Below are positions 16,895 through 23,782 of a stretch of DNA of 38,196 nt, in pieces; position 1 is the first letter of the stretch; every line of letters starts with the position of its first letter. Location: positions 1 to 38,196 of the forward strand of contig CAAGDX010000032.1 of assembly GCA_900768685.1 (NCBI GenBank), read 5' to 3'. The notes beneath the pieces are model-generated. The model was not told the origin of the DNA. It made no database searches and worked only from the letters and a program-made list of their open reading frames with translations. The translations under genes were made by a program, and so were the position numbers. The stretch is from Bacteroidales bacterium. GTDB taxonomy: Bacteria > Bacteroidota > Bacteroidia > Bacteroidales > Muribaculaceae.

Positions 16895-16902
16895 CTAAAT
16901 AT

Positions 16903-17040
16903 TTTCGGTTATAATCGAAAATTTTGCCAAAAATAATGAGATTTCCGATTATAAGCGAAAAATTCTCTAAAAATAATGAAATTTCCGATTATAAACGAAA
17001 GTTTTTATAAAAACGGCAATTGTTTAGATTATATACGAAA
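16903..17040. repeat. Four near-palindromic sites at exact 40-bp spacing
   Basis: Four 18-bp sites end at 16920, 16960, 17000 and 17040: TTTCGGTTATAATCGAAA, TTCCGATTATAAGCGAAA, TTCCGATTATAAACGAAA and TTTAGATTATATACGAAA. The first is symmetric at 16 of 18 positions, the others less so. Between the first three, part of the spacer is also conserved (AAAATAATGARAT), so 16921-16960 and 16961-17000 agree at 34 of 40 positions. The sites lie directly upstream of the AAA_14 gene and look like an operator array. Confidence 0.9.
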
Positions 17041-17290
17041 ATTCTTGCACATGCTTGTGGGGAGGATATTTCTAAGAAATGTAAGGAAACCGGCTATAAA
17101 ATCAGCCTAAAAATTGGATTGTGAAAATATGTTAATACTGCTTTTGCCTACAAATTGACATAAAAACGACGAAAAAGTTACATTTTGCAAGTTTGAATGG
17201 CTAATATATTCATAAAATCCTATATTGATTTTGTTGTTTTGGAAATTGAGTAAAATAATGTTAATATCACCTATTTTTTATTAAAATTTA
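17041..17290. other. AT-rich intergenic DNA, no gene seen
   Basis: No ORF with coding character, RNA gene or repeat was found between the operator array and the sRNA promoter. The stretch is strongly AT-rich. Confidence 0.6.
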
Positions 17291-17322
17291 TTTGGAGATT
17301 ATTTCAAAACACTATAATTTTG
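17291..17322 (+). promoter_or_regulatory. Promoter of a candidate sRNA
   Basis: TTTG (17291-17294) lies 20 nt before TAATTTTG (17315-17322), a full match to the phylum's promoter, with no protein gene following on this strand. Confidence 0.7.
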
Positions 17323-17328
17323 CATCGT

Positions 17329-17394
17329 GTTTTTCATGGTATTAGATTTAAGGTTAACTAAGATTGGTTGTCGAGAGACAATCAATTTTTTTTT
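17329..17394 (+). ncRNA. Candidate orphan small RNA, about 66 nt
   Basis: A complete promoter is followed about 40 nt after the expected start by a 12-bp hairpin (17361-17372 with 17377-17388, GAGA tetraloop, a few G-U pairs) and a T-run ending at 17394. This is a full intrinsic terminator. No ORF of useful length lies between, and the next gene on either side is on the opposite strand. The 5' part (17329-17360) is AT-rich and single-stranded by eye. I recognise no RNA family. Start and end are estimated from the promoter and T-run. Confidence 0.55.
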
Positions 17395-17403
17395 GTGCCA
17401 TAC

Positions 17404-17430
17404 AAAAAAAAGTGCGAACCGGTCGCACTT
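17404..17430 (-). terminator. Intrinsic terminator of the fprA operon
   Basis: An 8-bp stem (17410-17417 with 17423-17430) is followed by a T-run on the minus strand (17409-17404). It faces the terminator of the candidate sRNA, so the two converge. Confidence 0.8.
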
Positions 17431-17449
17431 ATGGGATTCCATGGCTTGC

Positions 17450-17590
17450 CTATTTTTTTGCTTTTTCCTCAGCCAATTTTTTCTTGTAGGCTTCAAGCGA
17501 GCGGCGGAAACGCTTTTTGCGTTCCTGTTCTTTTTTTGCTTTGCGTGCCTCGTATTCTTCTCGTTGGTTTTCCAGGAAGTTATCTGCCAT
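17450..17590 (-). CDS. 46-aa basic coiled-coil small protein
   Basis: The ORF begins with ATG 4 nt after the fprA stop and encodes 46 residues, starting MADNFLENQREEYEARKAKK. It is extremely rich in Lys, Arg and Glu and should form one long helix. Its position directly behind fprA, its end just before a good terminator, and its non-random composition support a real gene. I do not know a function; similar short charged proteins occur beside Bacteroidetes housekeeping genes. Confidence 0.65.
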   Translation of the reverse strand: MADNFLENQREEYEARKAKKEQERKKRFRRSLEAYKKKLAEEKAKK

Positions 17591-17594
17591 AGTG

Positions 17595-18764
17595 TTAATT
17601 TGTCAGAGCATCTGCGAGGGCATCAAAAGCGGCTTCGTCTGCAGGATTGTAGGCAGAGCGGATGGTGACAATGGGTTCTACGAGTGTCACGTCTTTCATT
17701 TCGCTTATATCGGCTTTGATGGCTTTTGCAGCACAAGGTGCCCATGTACCGTTTTCCAAGATTGCCACGCGGCGTTTCTGATAGTTTTTGTGTTTGAGGC
17801 GAGAGAGGAAAAATTCCATTGGTGTGAATACTCCGCCGTCATAACTTGCGGCTGCGAGCACAAGTCGGTCGTAGCGGAATGCGTCCTCCACTGCTTCTGC
17901 GATGTCTTCGTGTGCAATGTCGCTGAAGGCTACTTTTACTCCGCGTTTACGCAATTTTTCTGCGAGTATTTCAGCCGCTTCGAGTGTGTGTCCGTGGATA
18001 GATGCAACTGCGATAAACACGCCTTTGTCTTCCGGTTCATAACTGCTCCAAACGTTGTATTTGTCTATGTAAAACTGCAAGTTTTCTTTCAGTATCGGTC
18101 CATGGAGCGGTGCAATGGCGTTAATGGGGAGTTTTGCTACTTTTTTGAGGAGCATTTGTACGGAAGCACCGTATTTGCCCACGATGTTGAAATAATATCT
18201 GCGAGCCTCGCATGTCCAGTCGTCTGCATCTGCATCATAGACACCGAATTTTCCGAAAGCATCGGCACTGAAAAGCACTTTTTCTGAACTTTCAAACGCT
18301 ACCATTGTTTCAGGCCAGTGTACCATTGGTGCGAGTATGAAGTTCAGGGTATGTTTTCCAAGGCTTAAAGTGTCACCTTCGCCCACCACAATTTTTCTTT
18401 CACTGAAATCCGTGTTGCAGAAGAATTGACCGAGGAAAGTGAATGTTTTGGCATTACCCACAATTTTTGCTTCCGGGTATGTTTCCATAAAACGTTTTAC
18501 TCCTGCACTGTGGTCCGGTTCAACGTGTAGCACTACGAGGTAACTTGGTTTTCTGCCTGCGAGTTGCTTTTCCACGTTTGCCATCCATTCGTCAATTTTG
18601 CGAGCATCTACAGCATCCATTATTGCAATCTGCTCATCATCAATGAAATAGGAGTTGTATGCCATGCCTTCTTCCAGCATGTATTGACTTTCAAAAAGAG
18701 TGAGTTCGGGGTCGTCAACTCCAATATATTTAATTGTATCAGTGATAAATTTTCTGCTATTCAT
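17595..18764 (-). CDS. FprA-family A-type flavodiiron protein
   Basis: This 389-aa cytosolic enzyme has an N-terminal metallo-beta-lactamase-like diiron domain with HVEPDHSAG (iron ligands), and a C-terminal flavodoxin domain that binds FMN (from about 250, FIAVASIHGHTLEAAEILAEKL). Flavodiiron proteins reduce oxygen and/or nitric oxide to protect anaerobes. Which substrate this one prefers cannot be read. I started at MNSRKFITDT rather than 12 codons upstream, because the conserved N terminus begins there. A weak -7 box (GAACTTTG, 18805-18798) lies upstream. Confidence 0.92.
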   Translation of the reverse strand: MNSRKFITDTIKYIGVDDPELTLFESQYMLEEGMAYNSYFIDDEQIAIMDAVDARKIDEWMANVEKQLAGRKPSYLVVLHVEPDHSAGVKRFMETYPEAKIVGNAKTFTFLGQFFCNTDFSERKIVVGEGDTLSLGKHTLNFILAPMVHWPETMVAFESSEKVLFSADAFGKFGVYDADADDWTCEARRYYFNIVGKYGASVQMLLKKVAKLPINAIAPLHGPILKENLQFYIDKYNVWSSYEPEDKGVFIAVASIHGHTLEAAEILAEKLRKRGVKVAFSDIAHEDIAEAVEDAFRYDRLVLAAASYDGGVFTPMEFFLSRLKHKNYQKRRVAILENGTWAPCAAKAIKADISEMKDVTLVEPIVTIRSAYNPADEAAFDALADALTN

Positions 18765-18818
18765 AGAATGTACTATTGAAAACTTTATTTTGCGGTGCAA
18801 AGTTCTCCAAAAATAGTG

Positions 18819-18864
18819 AAAAAAGCAAGAAAAGAGGGATAAACTTGATGTTATTCCTCTTTTC
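18819..18864 (-). terminator. Terminator of the small membrane protein gene
   Basis: A 14-bp stem (18829-18842 with 18851-18864, one G-U) has an 8-nt loop. On the minus strand a T-run (18824-18819) follows after a 4-nt gap. Confidence 0.7.
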
Positions 18865-18881
18865 TCCGGTTTTCTTAGTTT

Positions 18882-19241
18882 CTATTCTTTGATAAGAATA
18901 TTTGTAGCTATTATGATTATGCTTATAGCAGTTGCAGTAATAGCCGGTACTGCTGCTGATATTCCGCTGATTAGTAAAATTGTGCTGGACATGAAAAGTG
19001 CGTATGGCAAAGCGAGGAGGTCGCTAACGGTTTTGTCCAGATTTGCAATGACTTTTGGCTCTGTTTTACCGAACATCATTGTGATTCTTGCAGCGAGCAC
19101 AATCACGGCAATCAATCCGACAATGCAGGCAATAATTTCTATTGTATCATTGTAAATGGCACCTAATGTGATTAGCGGCAGTGTAGCACACCCGATTTTA
19201 CTTGCGGCATTAGCGATAGAGTCGTCAAAAAAATGTTTCAT
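18882..19241 (-). CDS. Small hypothetical membrane protein
   Basis: This 119-aa protein has three hydrophobic segments at about 15-30, 34-52 and 80-115 and a single cytoplasm-like polar stretch (MFGKTEPKVIANLDKTVSDL). No family is recognised. It has its own -7 promoter box 28 nt upstream and a terminator, which supports it being expressed as a single gene. Confidence 0.65.
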   Translation of the reverse strand: MKHFFDDSIANAASKIGCATLPLITLGAIYNDTIEIIACIVGLIAVIVLAARITMMFGKTEPKVIANLDKTVSDLLALPYALFMSSTILLISGISAAVPAITATAISIIIIATNILIKE

Positions 19242-19269
19242 ATAATTGCTAAAATAGTCTTATTATGTA

Positions 19270-19303
19270 CAAAGTTAGCAAATATTCATAATTATGCGAC
19301 AAA
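19270..19303 (-). promoter_or_regulatory. Promoter of the small membrane protein gene
   Basis: TAACTTTG (minus, 19277-19270) lies 22 nt after a TTTG (19303-19300), slightly wider than the usual spacing. Confidence 0.6.
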
Positions 19304-19324
19304 AAAGGAAACGGTTTTTCTTTA

Positions 19325-19338
19325 AAACAGGTTCTTAG
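19325..19338 (+). repeat. Left copy of a 14-bp direct repeat flanking the XRE/AlbA_2 module
   Basis: AAACAGGTTCTTAG matches 21274-21287 (AAACAAGTTCTTAG) at 13 of 14 positions. The two copies bracket about 1.9 kb holding the broken regulator and the AlbA_2 gene. They could be insertion footprints or a dispersed repeat. Confidence 0.5.
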
Positions 19339-19433
19339 TAGTGTATTTTGAATAAAAGAGACCTCCTTGAATTAAAAAAATACTTTATGATAGATTTTTA
19401 GTGCTTTATTCTTTATTTTCAATTAAAAAACAT

Positions 19434-19441
19434 TAACTTTG
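19434..19441 (+). promoter_or_regulatory. -7 box before the XRE pseudogene
   Basis: TAACTTTG lies 25 nt before the ATG at 19467. No TTTG is seen at the right distance. Confidence 0.55.
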
Positions 19442-19466
19442 CGGCAAACGAAAAAATAATTGAAGT

Positions 19467-19673
19467 ATGGCAGATTTGAATTGTCTCAAGACTGTATGAG
19501 TAGAAAGACGTATTATGAGTAAATGGTTGGCTAAGGTCTTACTTAAGTGTTCTGACGCTTTATCTAAGTGGTGTAAAAACCAAACACAACCGGATTTGAA
19601 GACATTGGTACGGATAGCCGTGGTGCTCAACGTTGATATATATGATTTAATATGCCATACTAAAATATGTTAA
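19467..19673 (+). pseudogene. XRE-type helix-turn-helix regulator with an in-frame TGA
   Basis: One open frame from ATG 19467 reads MADLNCLKTV, then TGA at 19497-19499, then VERRIMSKWLAKVLLKCSDALSKW and on to CHTKIC and TAA at 19671. The line is a recognisable XRE regulator (KWLA, ALSKWCKNQTQPDL, LVRIAVVLNVDIYDLI). The position of the TGA is normally a Leu in this family. Genes for such proteins often precede AlbA_2 ATPase genes like the next one, and here the pseudogene end overlaps the start region of that gene. TGA is a normal stop elsewhere in the window. A 52-aa product could still start at the ATG at 19515. Confidence 0.75.
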
Positions 19674-19678
19674 ATAAT

Positions 19679-21256
19679 ATGAGATATACCATTGAAGATA
19701 TACGTCAGATGCCTGAGGGGCAAACTTTTGACTGCAAGGGCGTTCACATAGAACCGAAGGCTCTTGCCAATACAATTGTCGCTATGGCAAATGCAGATGG
19801 AGGCATAATTGCCGTCGGTATATCCGACAAGACTCGCCGAATTGAGGGGGTTGATCAAGACAAGGCTCATTTGAATGAGATATTGCGTACTCCATTTGAT
19901 TTTTGTGTGCCAACCATCACAGTAACAACAGAGTTTATACCGTGCATAGACAGCAATGGCAATGATAACCATGTATTGATAATCCATGTTCCTGCAAGCC
20001 CTCGGCTTCATGCAAACCAAGCCGACGAGGTATTTTGGCGAGTAGGTGACAAATCTCGTAAGTTGCCATTTGAGGAACGCTTACAGTTGATGTATGATAA
20101 GGGTGAACGCTATTATGAAGATAGTCCGGCGTACGACGCTACCATAGAAGATATAGATATGGATGCAGTAAAAGCATATATGAAGAGGATAGGCTATGGC
20201 AAATCCCCTATGGAGTACTTGCGAGAAAACAAAGGATTTCTGACATATAAGGGAGATGTACCACAAGTCAGTACCGCTTGCATACTGCTATTTGGCAAGC
20301 GTCCTCAGGACTTTTTCCCTCGTGCCCGTGTCCGATTTATCAAGTACTATGGCACTGAGGAGAAAGTGGGCAGGGAGATGAATGTCATCAAGGATGTCAC
20401 CTTTGAAGGACGCATTCTTGACCAAATTCAGAAGACCATTGACTATCTTGAAACCCAAGTGAAGGAACATTCCTATCTTGGTGAGGATGGGCTCTTCAAG
20501 ACAGATAGGGAATATCCCAAGTTCGTGATACAAGAGATGACGGTGAACTCCGTTTGCCATCGCGATTACAGTATCAAGGGTACTGAGATACAGATAAAAA
20601 TGTTTGATGACCGTCTTGTGTTTGAAACCCCCGGCAAGTTGCCTAGTATTGTTCGTACTGATAATATCCGTCACACGCACTTCTCTCGTAATCCCAAAAT
20701 AGCTGAGTATCTGAGATCCTACAACTATGTGAAGGAGTTCGGTGAGGGTGTTGACCGAATGTGCCGTGAACTTTCTGCCATAGGAACAAAGGAACCGGAA
20801 TACAATCTTGTAGCTTTCATTATGAAAGCTACTGTATGGGCAAATGTTTTGGAGGAAGGGCAAGAAACATTTCAAATTACAAATCCAAGAGGACAAGAAA
20901 ACGAAAAAGCAAAACAAGAAAAGGATAATAAAGAAGGTGAAAAATCTCAAGAAGATATCTCCGGCGGTCAGATAGAAGGTAGCACTACCCGGAAAAACTA
21001 CCCGGAAAAACTACCCGGAAAAGCACTACTCGGAAAAGCACTACCCGGAAAAGCACTACCCGGAAAAATAAGTGTCATTCAAAAGCGAATTCTGGATTAT
21101 CTTCAGCAGAACCCAAGGGCAAGCAGATCTGCAATTGCAGCGTTTATAAATGATATTACCGAAGATGGCATAAAATATCATTTGAAGGCACTTAAGGAAA
21201 AGGGTTTTATTAAACGCATTGGTCCTGATAAAGGAGGCTATTGGCAAGTTATTTAA
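19679..21256 (+). CDS. AlbA_2 (Schlafen-like) putative DNA-binding ATPase with winged-helix tail
   Basis: This 525-aa protein has an AlbA_2 domain at about 1-125 (EGQTFDCKGVHIEPKALANTIVAMANADGGIIAVGI) and an HATPase_c_4-like domain to about 390, with EMTVNSVCHRDYSIKGTEIQIKMFDDRLVFETPGKLP. A charged linker with a repeat (about residues 435-463) leads to a C-terminal winged helix (about 465-525, RILDYLQQNPRASRSAIAAFI to GGYWQVI). Members are widespread in Bacteroidetes beside XRE regulators, and the role is not established. I used the ATG at 19679 because homologues begin MRYTIEDIRQ; an in-frame ATG lies 12 nt earlier, inside the pseudogene. The linker repeat could switch the reading frame. Confidence 0.88.
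   Translation: MRYTIEDIRQMPEGQTFDCKGVHIEPKALANTIVAMANADGGIIAVGISDKTRRIEGVDQDKAHLNEILRTPFDFCVPTITVTTEFIPCIDSNGNDNHVLIIHVPASPRLHANQADEVFWRVGDKSRKLPFEERLQLMYDKGERYYEDSPAYDATIEDIDMDAVKAYMKRIGYGKSPMEYLRENKGFLTYKGDVPQVSTACILLFGKRPQDFFPRARVRFIKYYGTEEKVGREMNVIKDVTFEGRILDQIQKTIDYLETQVKEHSYLGEDGLFKTDREYPKFVIQEMTVNSVCHRDYSIKGTEIQIKMFDDRLVFETPGKLPSIVRTDNIRHTHFSRNPKIAEYLRSYNYVKEFGEGVDRMCRELSAIGTKEPEYNLVAFIMKATVWANVLEEGQETFQITNPRGQENEKAKQEKDNKEGEKSQEDISGGQIEGSTTRKNYPEKLPGKALLGKALPGKALPGKISVIQKRILDYLQQNPRASRSAIAAFINDITEDGIKYHLKALKEKGFIKRIGPDKGGYWQVI
20985..21068 (+). repeat. Frame-breaking 13/15-bp coding repeat
   Basis: CTACYCGGAAAA starts at 20985, 20998, 21011, 21026, 21041 and 21056, so spacings are 13, 13, 15, 15 and 15 bp. 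The 13-bp units are not multiples of three, so the repeat passes through different frames (TTRKN, YPEK, LPGKA). Loss of one 13-bp unit would bring TAA at 21068-21070 into frame and remove the winged helix. Confidence 0.9.
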
Positions 21257-21273
21257 GATGGCGTTTTATTATG

Positions 21274-21287
21274 AAACAAGTTCTTAG
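21274..21287 (+). repeat. Right copy of the 14-bp direct repeat
   Basis: AAACAAGTTCTTAG lies 17 bp after the AlbA_2 stop and is the partner of 19325-19338. A looser relative, AAACAGGCTCT, is at about 14570-14580 by the rpoD terminator. Confidence 0.5.
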
Positions 21288-21307
21288 AGCCTTAGAAATA
21301 TTTTCAC

Positions 21308-21315
21308 TACATTTG
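21308..21315 (+). promoter_or_regulatory. -7 box before the symporter gene
   Basis: TACATTTG lies 31 nt before the ATG at 21347; no matching TTTG is seen. Confidence 0.55.
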
Positions 21316-21346
21316 CAAAAAATAAACCATTAATTTTGTCAGCAAT

Positions 21347-22528
21347 ATGAGTTTTAAGATACCGTTGAGCAGGATAGGGCTTTTGCCACGAATAATAATT
21401 GCCATTTTGGCGGGTATAGGTGCAGGATACGTTTTTCCTGAATGGTTAGGCAGGGTTTTTATTACTTTTAATGCCACTTTCAGTCAGTTTTTGTCTTTCT
21501 GCATACCGTTAATAATTATCGGCTTTGTAGCCACGGCTATCAGTGAGATAGGGGCAAAGGCAGGCAAAATGTTGCTTTTCACTGCTGTGCTGGCATACGT
21601 TGCCACATTTCTTTCCGGCACAATCTCTTATTTTACGGGACTTTTCACATTTCCGTCTTTGCTTTCCGGCACTGTGGTGTCAACGGCATCAGAAACGGTG
21701 GATAAATCTTTGCAGCCGTTTTTTGTGATAGAGATGCCTCCGCTGATGAGTGTGATGACGGCACTTGTGGTGGCATTTCTTTTTGGTCTCGGAATAGCGC
21801 ATCTTGATGAAAATTCTTCGTTGCGACGCGGTTTTGCGGAAATCCGTGATATTATAGTAAAGGTGATTTATAAGGTAATAATACCTTTTCTGCCACTATA
21901 CATTTTTGGCATTTTCCTGAATATGACCGTAGCGGGTCAGGTGGGTCCGGTGCTTAAGACGTTTATAACGATTATTCTGATAATTTTTGCGATACATATA
22001 GGTGTTTTGCTGTTGCAGTTCACTGTTTCTTCTTTTTTCTCCACAGGAAGCAAGAATCCGCTTAAATTGCTGGGCACTATGCTTCCGGCATATTTCACGG
22101 CACTTGGCACTCAGTCTTCTGCCGCCACAATTCCCGTCACACTTGCACAGGCAAAGAAACTGGGAGTAAGTGATGGTGTTGCAGGTTTTGTGATTCCTCT
22201 ATGTGCCACAATTCACATGTCAGGCAGTATGCTTAAGATTACGGCATGTGCTTTGGCGTTGATGATAGTGAACGGTTTGCCGTATGACACTCCTATGTTT
22301 TTGTCTTTTATAGGTATGTTGGGTGTCACAATGGTGGCTGCACCGGGTGTTCCGGGAGGAGCGATTATGGCAGCATTGGGTTTGCTGACTCAGATATTGG
22401 GATTCAGCGACACGGACAATGCTCTGATGATAGCATTATATATTGCTATGGACAGTTTCGGCACGGCATGCAATGTCACCGGTGATGGCGCTCTTTCAGT
22501 GATTGTCAATAGATTCTTCGGGAAATAA
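21347..22528 (+). CDS. Dicarboxylate/amino acid:cation symporter (SDF family)
   Basis: This 393-aa inner-membrane carrier has about eight hydrophobic segments. The two re-entrant hairpin regions are recognisable as GTQSSAATIPVTLAQAKKLGVSDGVAGFVIPLCATIHMSGS (hairpin 1 and following helix) and the AAPGVPGGAIMAALG segment, with the substrate-binding NVTGDGA near the end. The family imports dicarboxylates, glutamate, aspartate or small neutral amino acids with Na+ or H+; the substrate here is unknown. It is a single-gene unit that ends at a good terminator before tRNA-Pro. Confidence 0.92.
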   Translation: MSFKIPLSRIGLLPRIIIAILAGIGAGYVFPEWLGRVFITFNATFSQFLSFCIPLIIIGFVATAISEIGAKAGKMLLFTAVLAYVATFLSGTISYFTGLFTFPSLLSGTVVSTASETVDKSLQPFFVIEMPPLMSVMTALVVAFLFGLGIAHLDENSSLRRGFAEIRDIIVKVIYKVIIPFLPLYIFGIFLNMTVAGQVGPVLKTFITIILIIFAIHIGVLLLQFTVSSFFSTGSKNPLKLLGTMLPAYFTALGTQSSAATIPVTLAQAKKLGVSDGVAGFVIPLCATIHMSGSMLKITACALALMIVNGLPYDTPMFLSFIGMLGVTMVAAPGVPGGAIMAALGLLTQILGFSDTDNALMIALYIAMDSFGTACNVTGDGALSVIVNRFFGK

Positions 22529-22530
22529 AA

Positions 22531-22561
22531 AAGTGCTTCAAGAAAATCTTGAAACACTTTT
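22531..22561 (+). terminator. Terminator of the symporter gene
   Basis: A 13-bp stem with one mismatch (22531-22543 with 22547-22559) and a 3-nt loop is followed by TT and preceded by an A-run, so it may also stop transcription of the opposing tRNA. Confidence 0.8.
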
Positions 22562-22562
22562 G

Positions 22563-22635
22563 TCGGGGTGAGAAGACTCGAACTTCCGACCTCCACGTCC
22601 CGAACGTGGCGCGCTGCCAACTGTGCTACACCCCG
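22563..22635 (-). tRNA. tRNA-Pro (CGG anticodon)
   Basis: The 73-nt cloverleaf has a perfect 7-bp acceptor stem (CGGGGTG/CACCCCG), discriminator A, T loop TTCGAGT, and anticodon stem CCACG/CGTGG around the loop TTCGGGA, giving CGG. No CCA is encoded. It lies between the symporter terminator and gtrA. Confidence 0.95.
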
Positions 22636-22737
22636 ATTGGCTTTTGCGGCTACAAAGGTAGTAATAATTTTTGAAAGTATGTATATCTTTTAGTGATTTT
22701 TTTTGAAAAACGCTTAAAAAAGTGATTTTTGCAACAT

Positions 22738-23157
22738 TTACTTGAATGTTATAAGCCTGTTGTAGATAAAATTTGCTACAGTGTAAGCCACATTTCCTAT
22801 AATTGTTGCTATTCCGTAGCCGCCGAGTGTGTAGTATATTAAGTCTAATTCACATTCGCCGATAAATGAATGTTCGTTCACGAGCCAAACCACGAGGAGT
22901 TGCAGTCCGTAGCAGATAAGGAAGCCAGCAAAGAATTTTATAGCCTCGATATGTGCTTTTTTATTTGACTTGAAAACCCAGCGTTTGTTCCATATAAAGG
23001 AGTTGATAAGTCCGCCAACGTAGCCTATGGCATTTGAAACGTATTCATTGATGCCGAGAATGTCTTTGCAAACTGCTATGAGAATAAATGTCACGATAGT
23101 GTTCATTACTCCCACGAGTCCGTATTTTACAAATTGTATAATCGTATTACTTTTCAT
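22738..23157 (-). CDS. GtrA family membrane protein
   Basis: This 139-aa protein has four transmembrane helices typical of GtrA, starting FVKYGLVGVMNTIVTF, with SNAIGYVGGLINSFIWNKRWVF and the closing TVANFIYNRLITFK. GtrA-like proteins are linked to flipping or transfer of polyprenyl-linked sugars. The start at 23157 overlaps the TRIC-like gene by 11 bp; a longer frame starting at 23223 would overlap it further. It is the last gene of the pheS-nth-TRIC-gtrA run. Confidence 0.9.
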   Translation of the reverse strand: MKSNTIIQFVKYGLVGVMNTIVTFILIAVCKDILGINEYVSNAIGYVGGLINSFIWNKRWVFKSNKKAHIEAIKFFAGFLICYGLQLLVVWLVNEHSFIGECELDLIYYTLGGYGIATIIGNVAYTVANFIYNRLITFK

Positions 23158-23782
23158 CTGTGTGATTGTGTTTATTTCTGTCGTATTTGAGTTGAGGCAA
23201 AGCCCAGTTGTATTTAAGGGCACAAATTCTGAGTCCTATCACCACCACAGCACACATTATCTGCTGCAGTGTGTCGCTTCCTCCACATTCCATAATTATC
23301 CAGAATGCAACACCTCCGGCAAGACAGGCGGTGGCATAGATGTCTTTGCGGAAAAAAAGCGGCTCTATGTTGATAAGTATGTCTCGGATAACTCCGCCGA
23401 AGGAGCCTGTGATAGTACCCATTGCTATTGCCACCCACATAGGTAAGCCTACGTCTATGGTTTTTTGTATTCCTATCACCACGAAGAGGGCGAGACCTAT
23501 TGCGTCAAAAATAAAAAGTGTGCGGTTAAACTTCACAAGTGCTTTGCGGAAGATTATTACGAGTGCGAGTGATAGCCCTGTCACAAGGAGATACAGCGGT
23601 GTCTGCATCCAGAAAACGGGGATGTCTAAAAGCACGTCACGGAGCGTTCCTCCTCCAATAGCGGTGACAAGTCCGATAGTGTATGCACCGAACCAGTCAA
23701 ATTCCTTTGCGGCGGCAAGGCGAATGCCGGAGATTGCAAAGGCTATTGTACCTATTACTTCTATGACAAGAAGAACGTCCAT
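23147..23782 (-). CDS. TRIC/UPF0126 family cation channel protein (YicG-like)
   Basis: This 211-aa membrane protein shows the internal duplication of the UPF0126/TRIC fold: AFAISGIRLAAAKEFDWFGAYTIGLVTAIGGGTLRDVLL in the first half and the matching IGLALFVVIGIQKTID...MGTITGSFGGVIRDILI in the second. About seven helices are visible. Relatives form trimeric K+-permeable channels. The stop of nth directly abuts its start. Confidence 0.9.
   Translation of the reverse strand: MDVLLVIEVIGTIAFAISGIRLAAAKEFDWFGAYTIGLVTAIGGGTLRDVLLDIPVFWMQTPLYLLVTGLSLALVIIFRKALVKFNRTLFIFDAIGLALFVVIGIQKTIDVGLPMWVAIAMGTITGSFGGVIRDILINIEPLFFRKDIYATACLAGGVAFWIIMECGGSDTLQQIMCAVVVIGLRICALKYNWALPQLKYDRNKHNHTDEK

Noticed and set aside
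16903..17040. Possible CRISPR array upstream of the AAA_14 gene
   Set aside because: Repeats are only 18 bp and vary, spacers are partly conserved, there are four units, and no cas gene is near; operators fit better.
17299..17496. 65-aa minus-strand ORF
   Set aside because: It runs through the two terminator hairpins and opposite the candidate sRNA; composition is not protein-like.
19467..19673. TGA read as an amino acid (recoding or alternative code)
   Set aside because: TGA ends the mutase and four-helix-bundle genes normally, and no selenocysteine context is seen.
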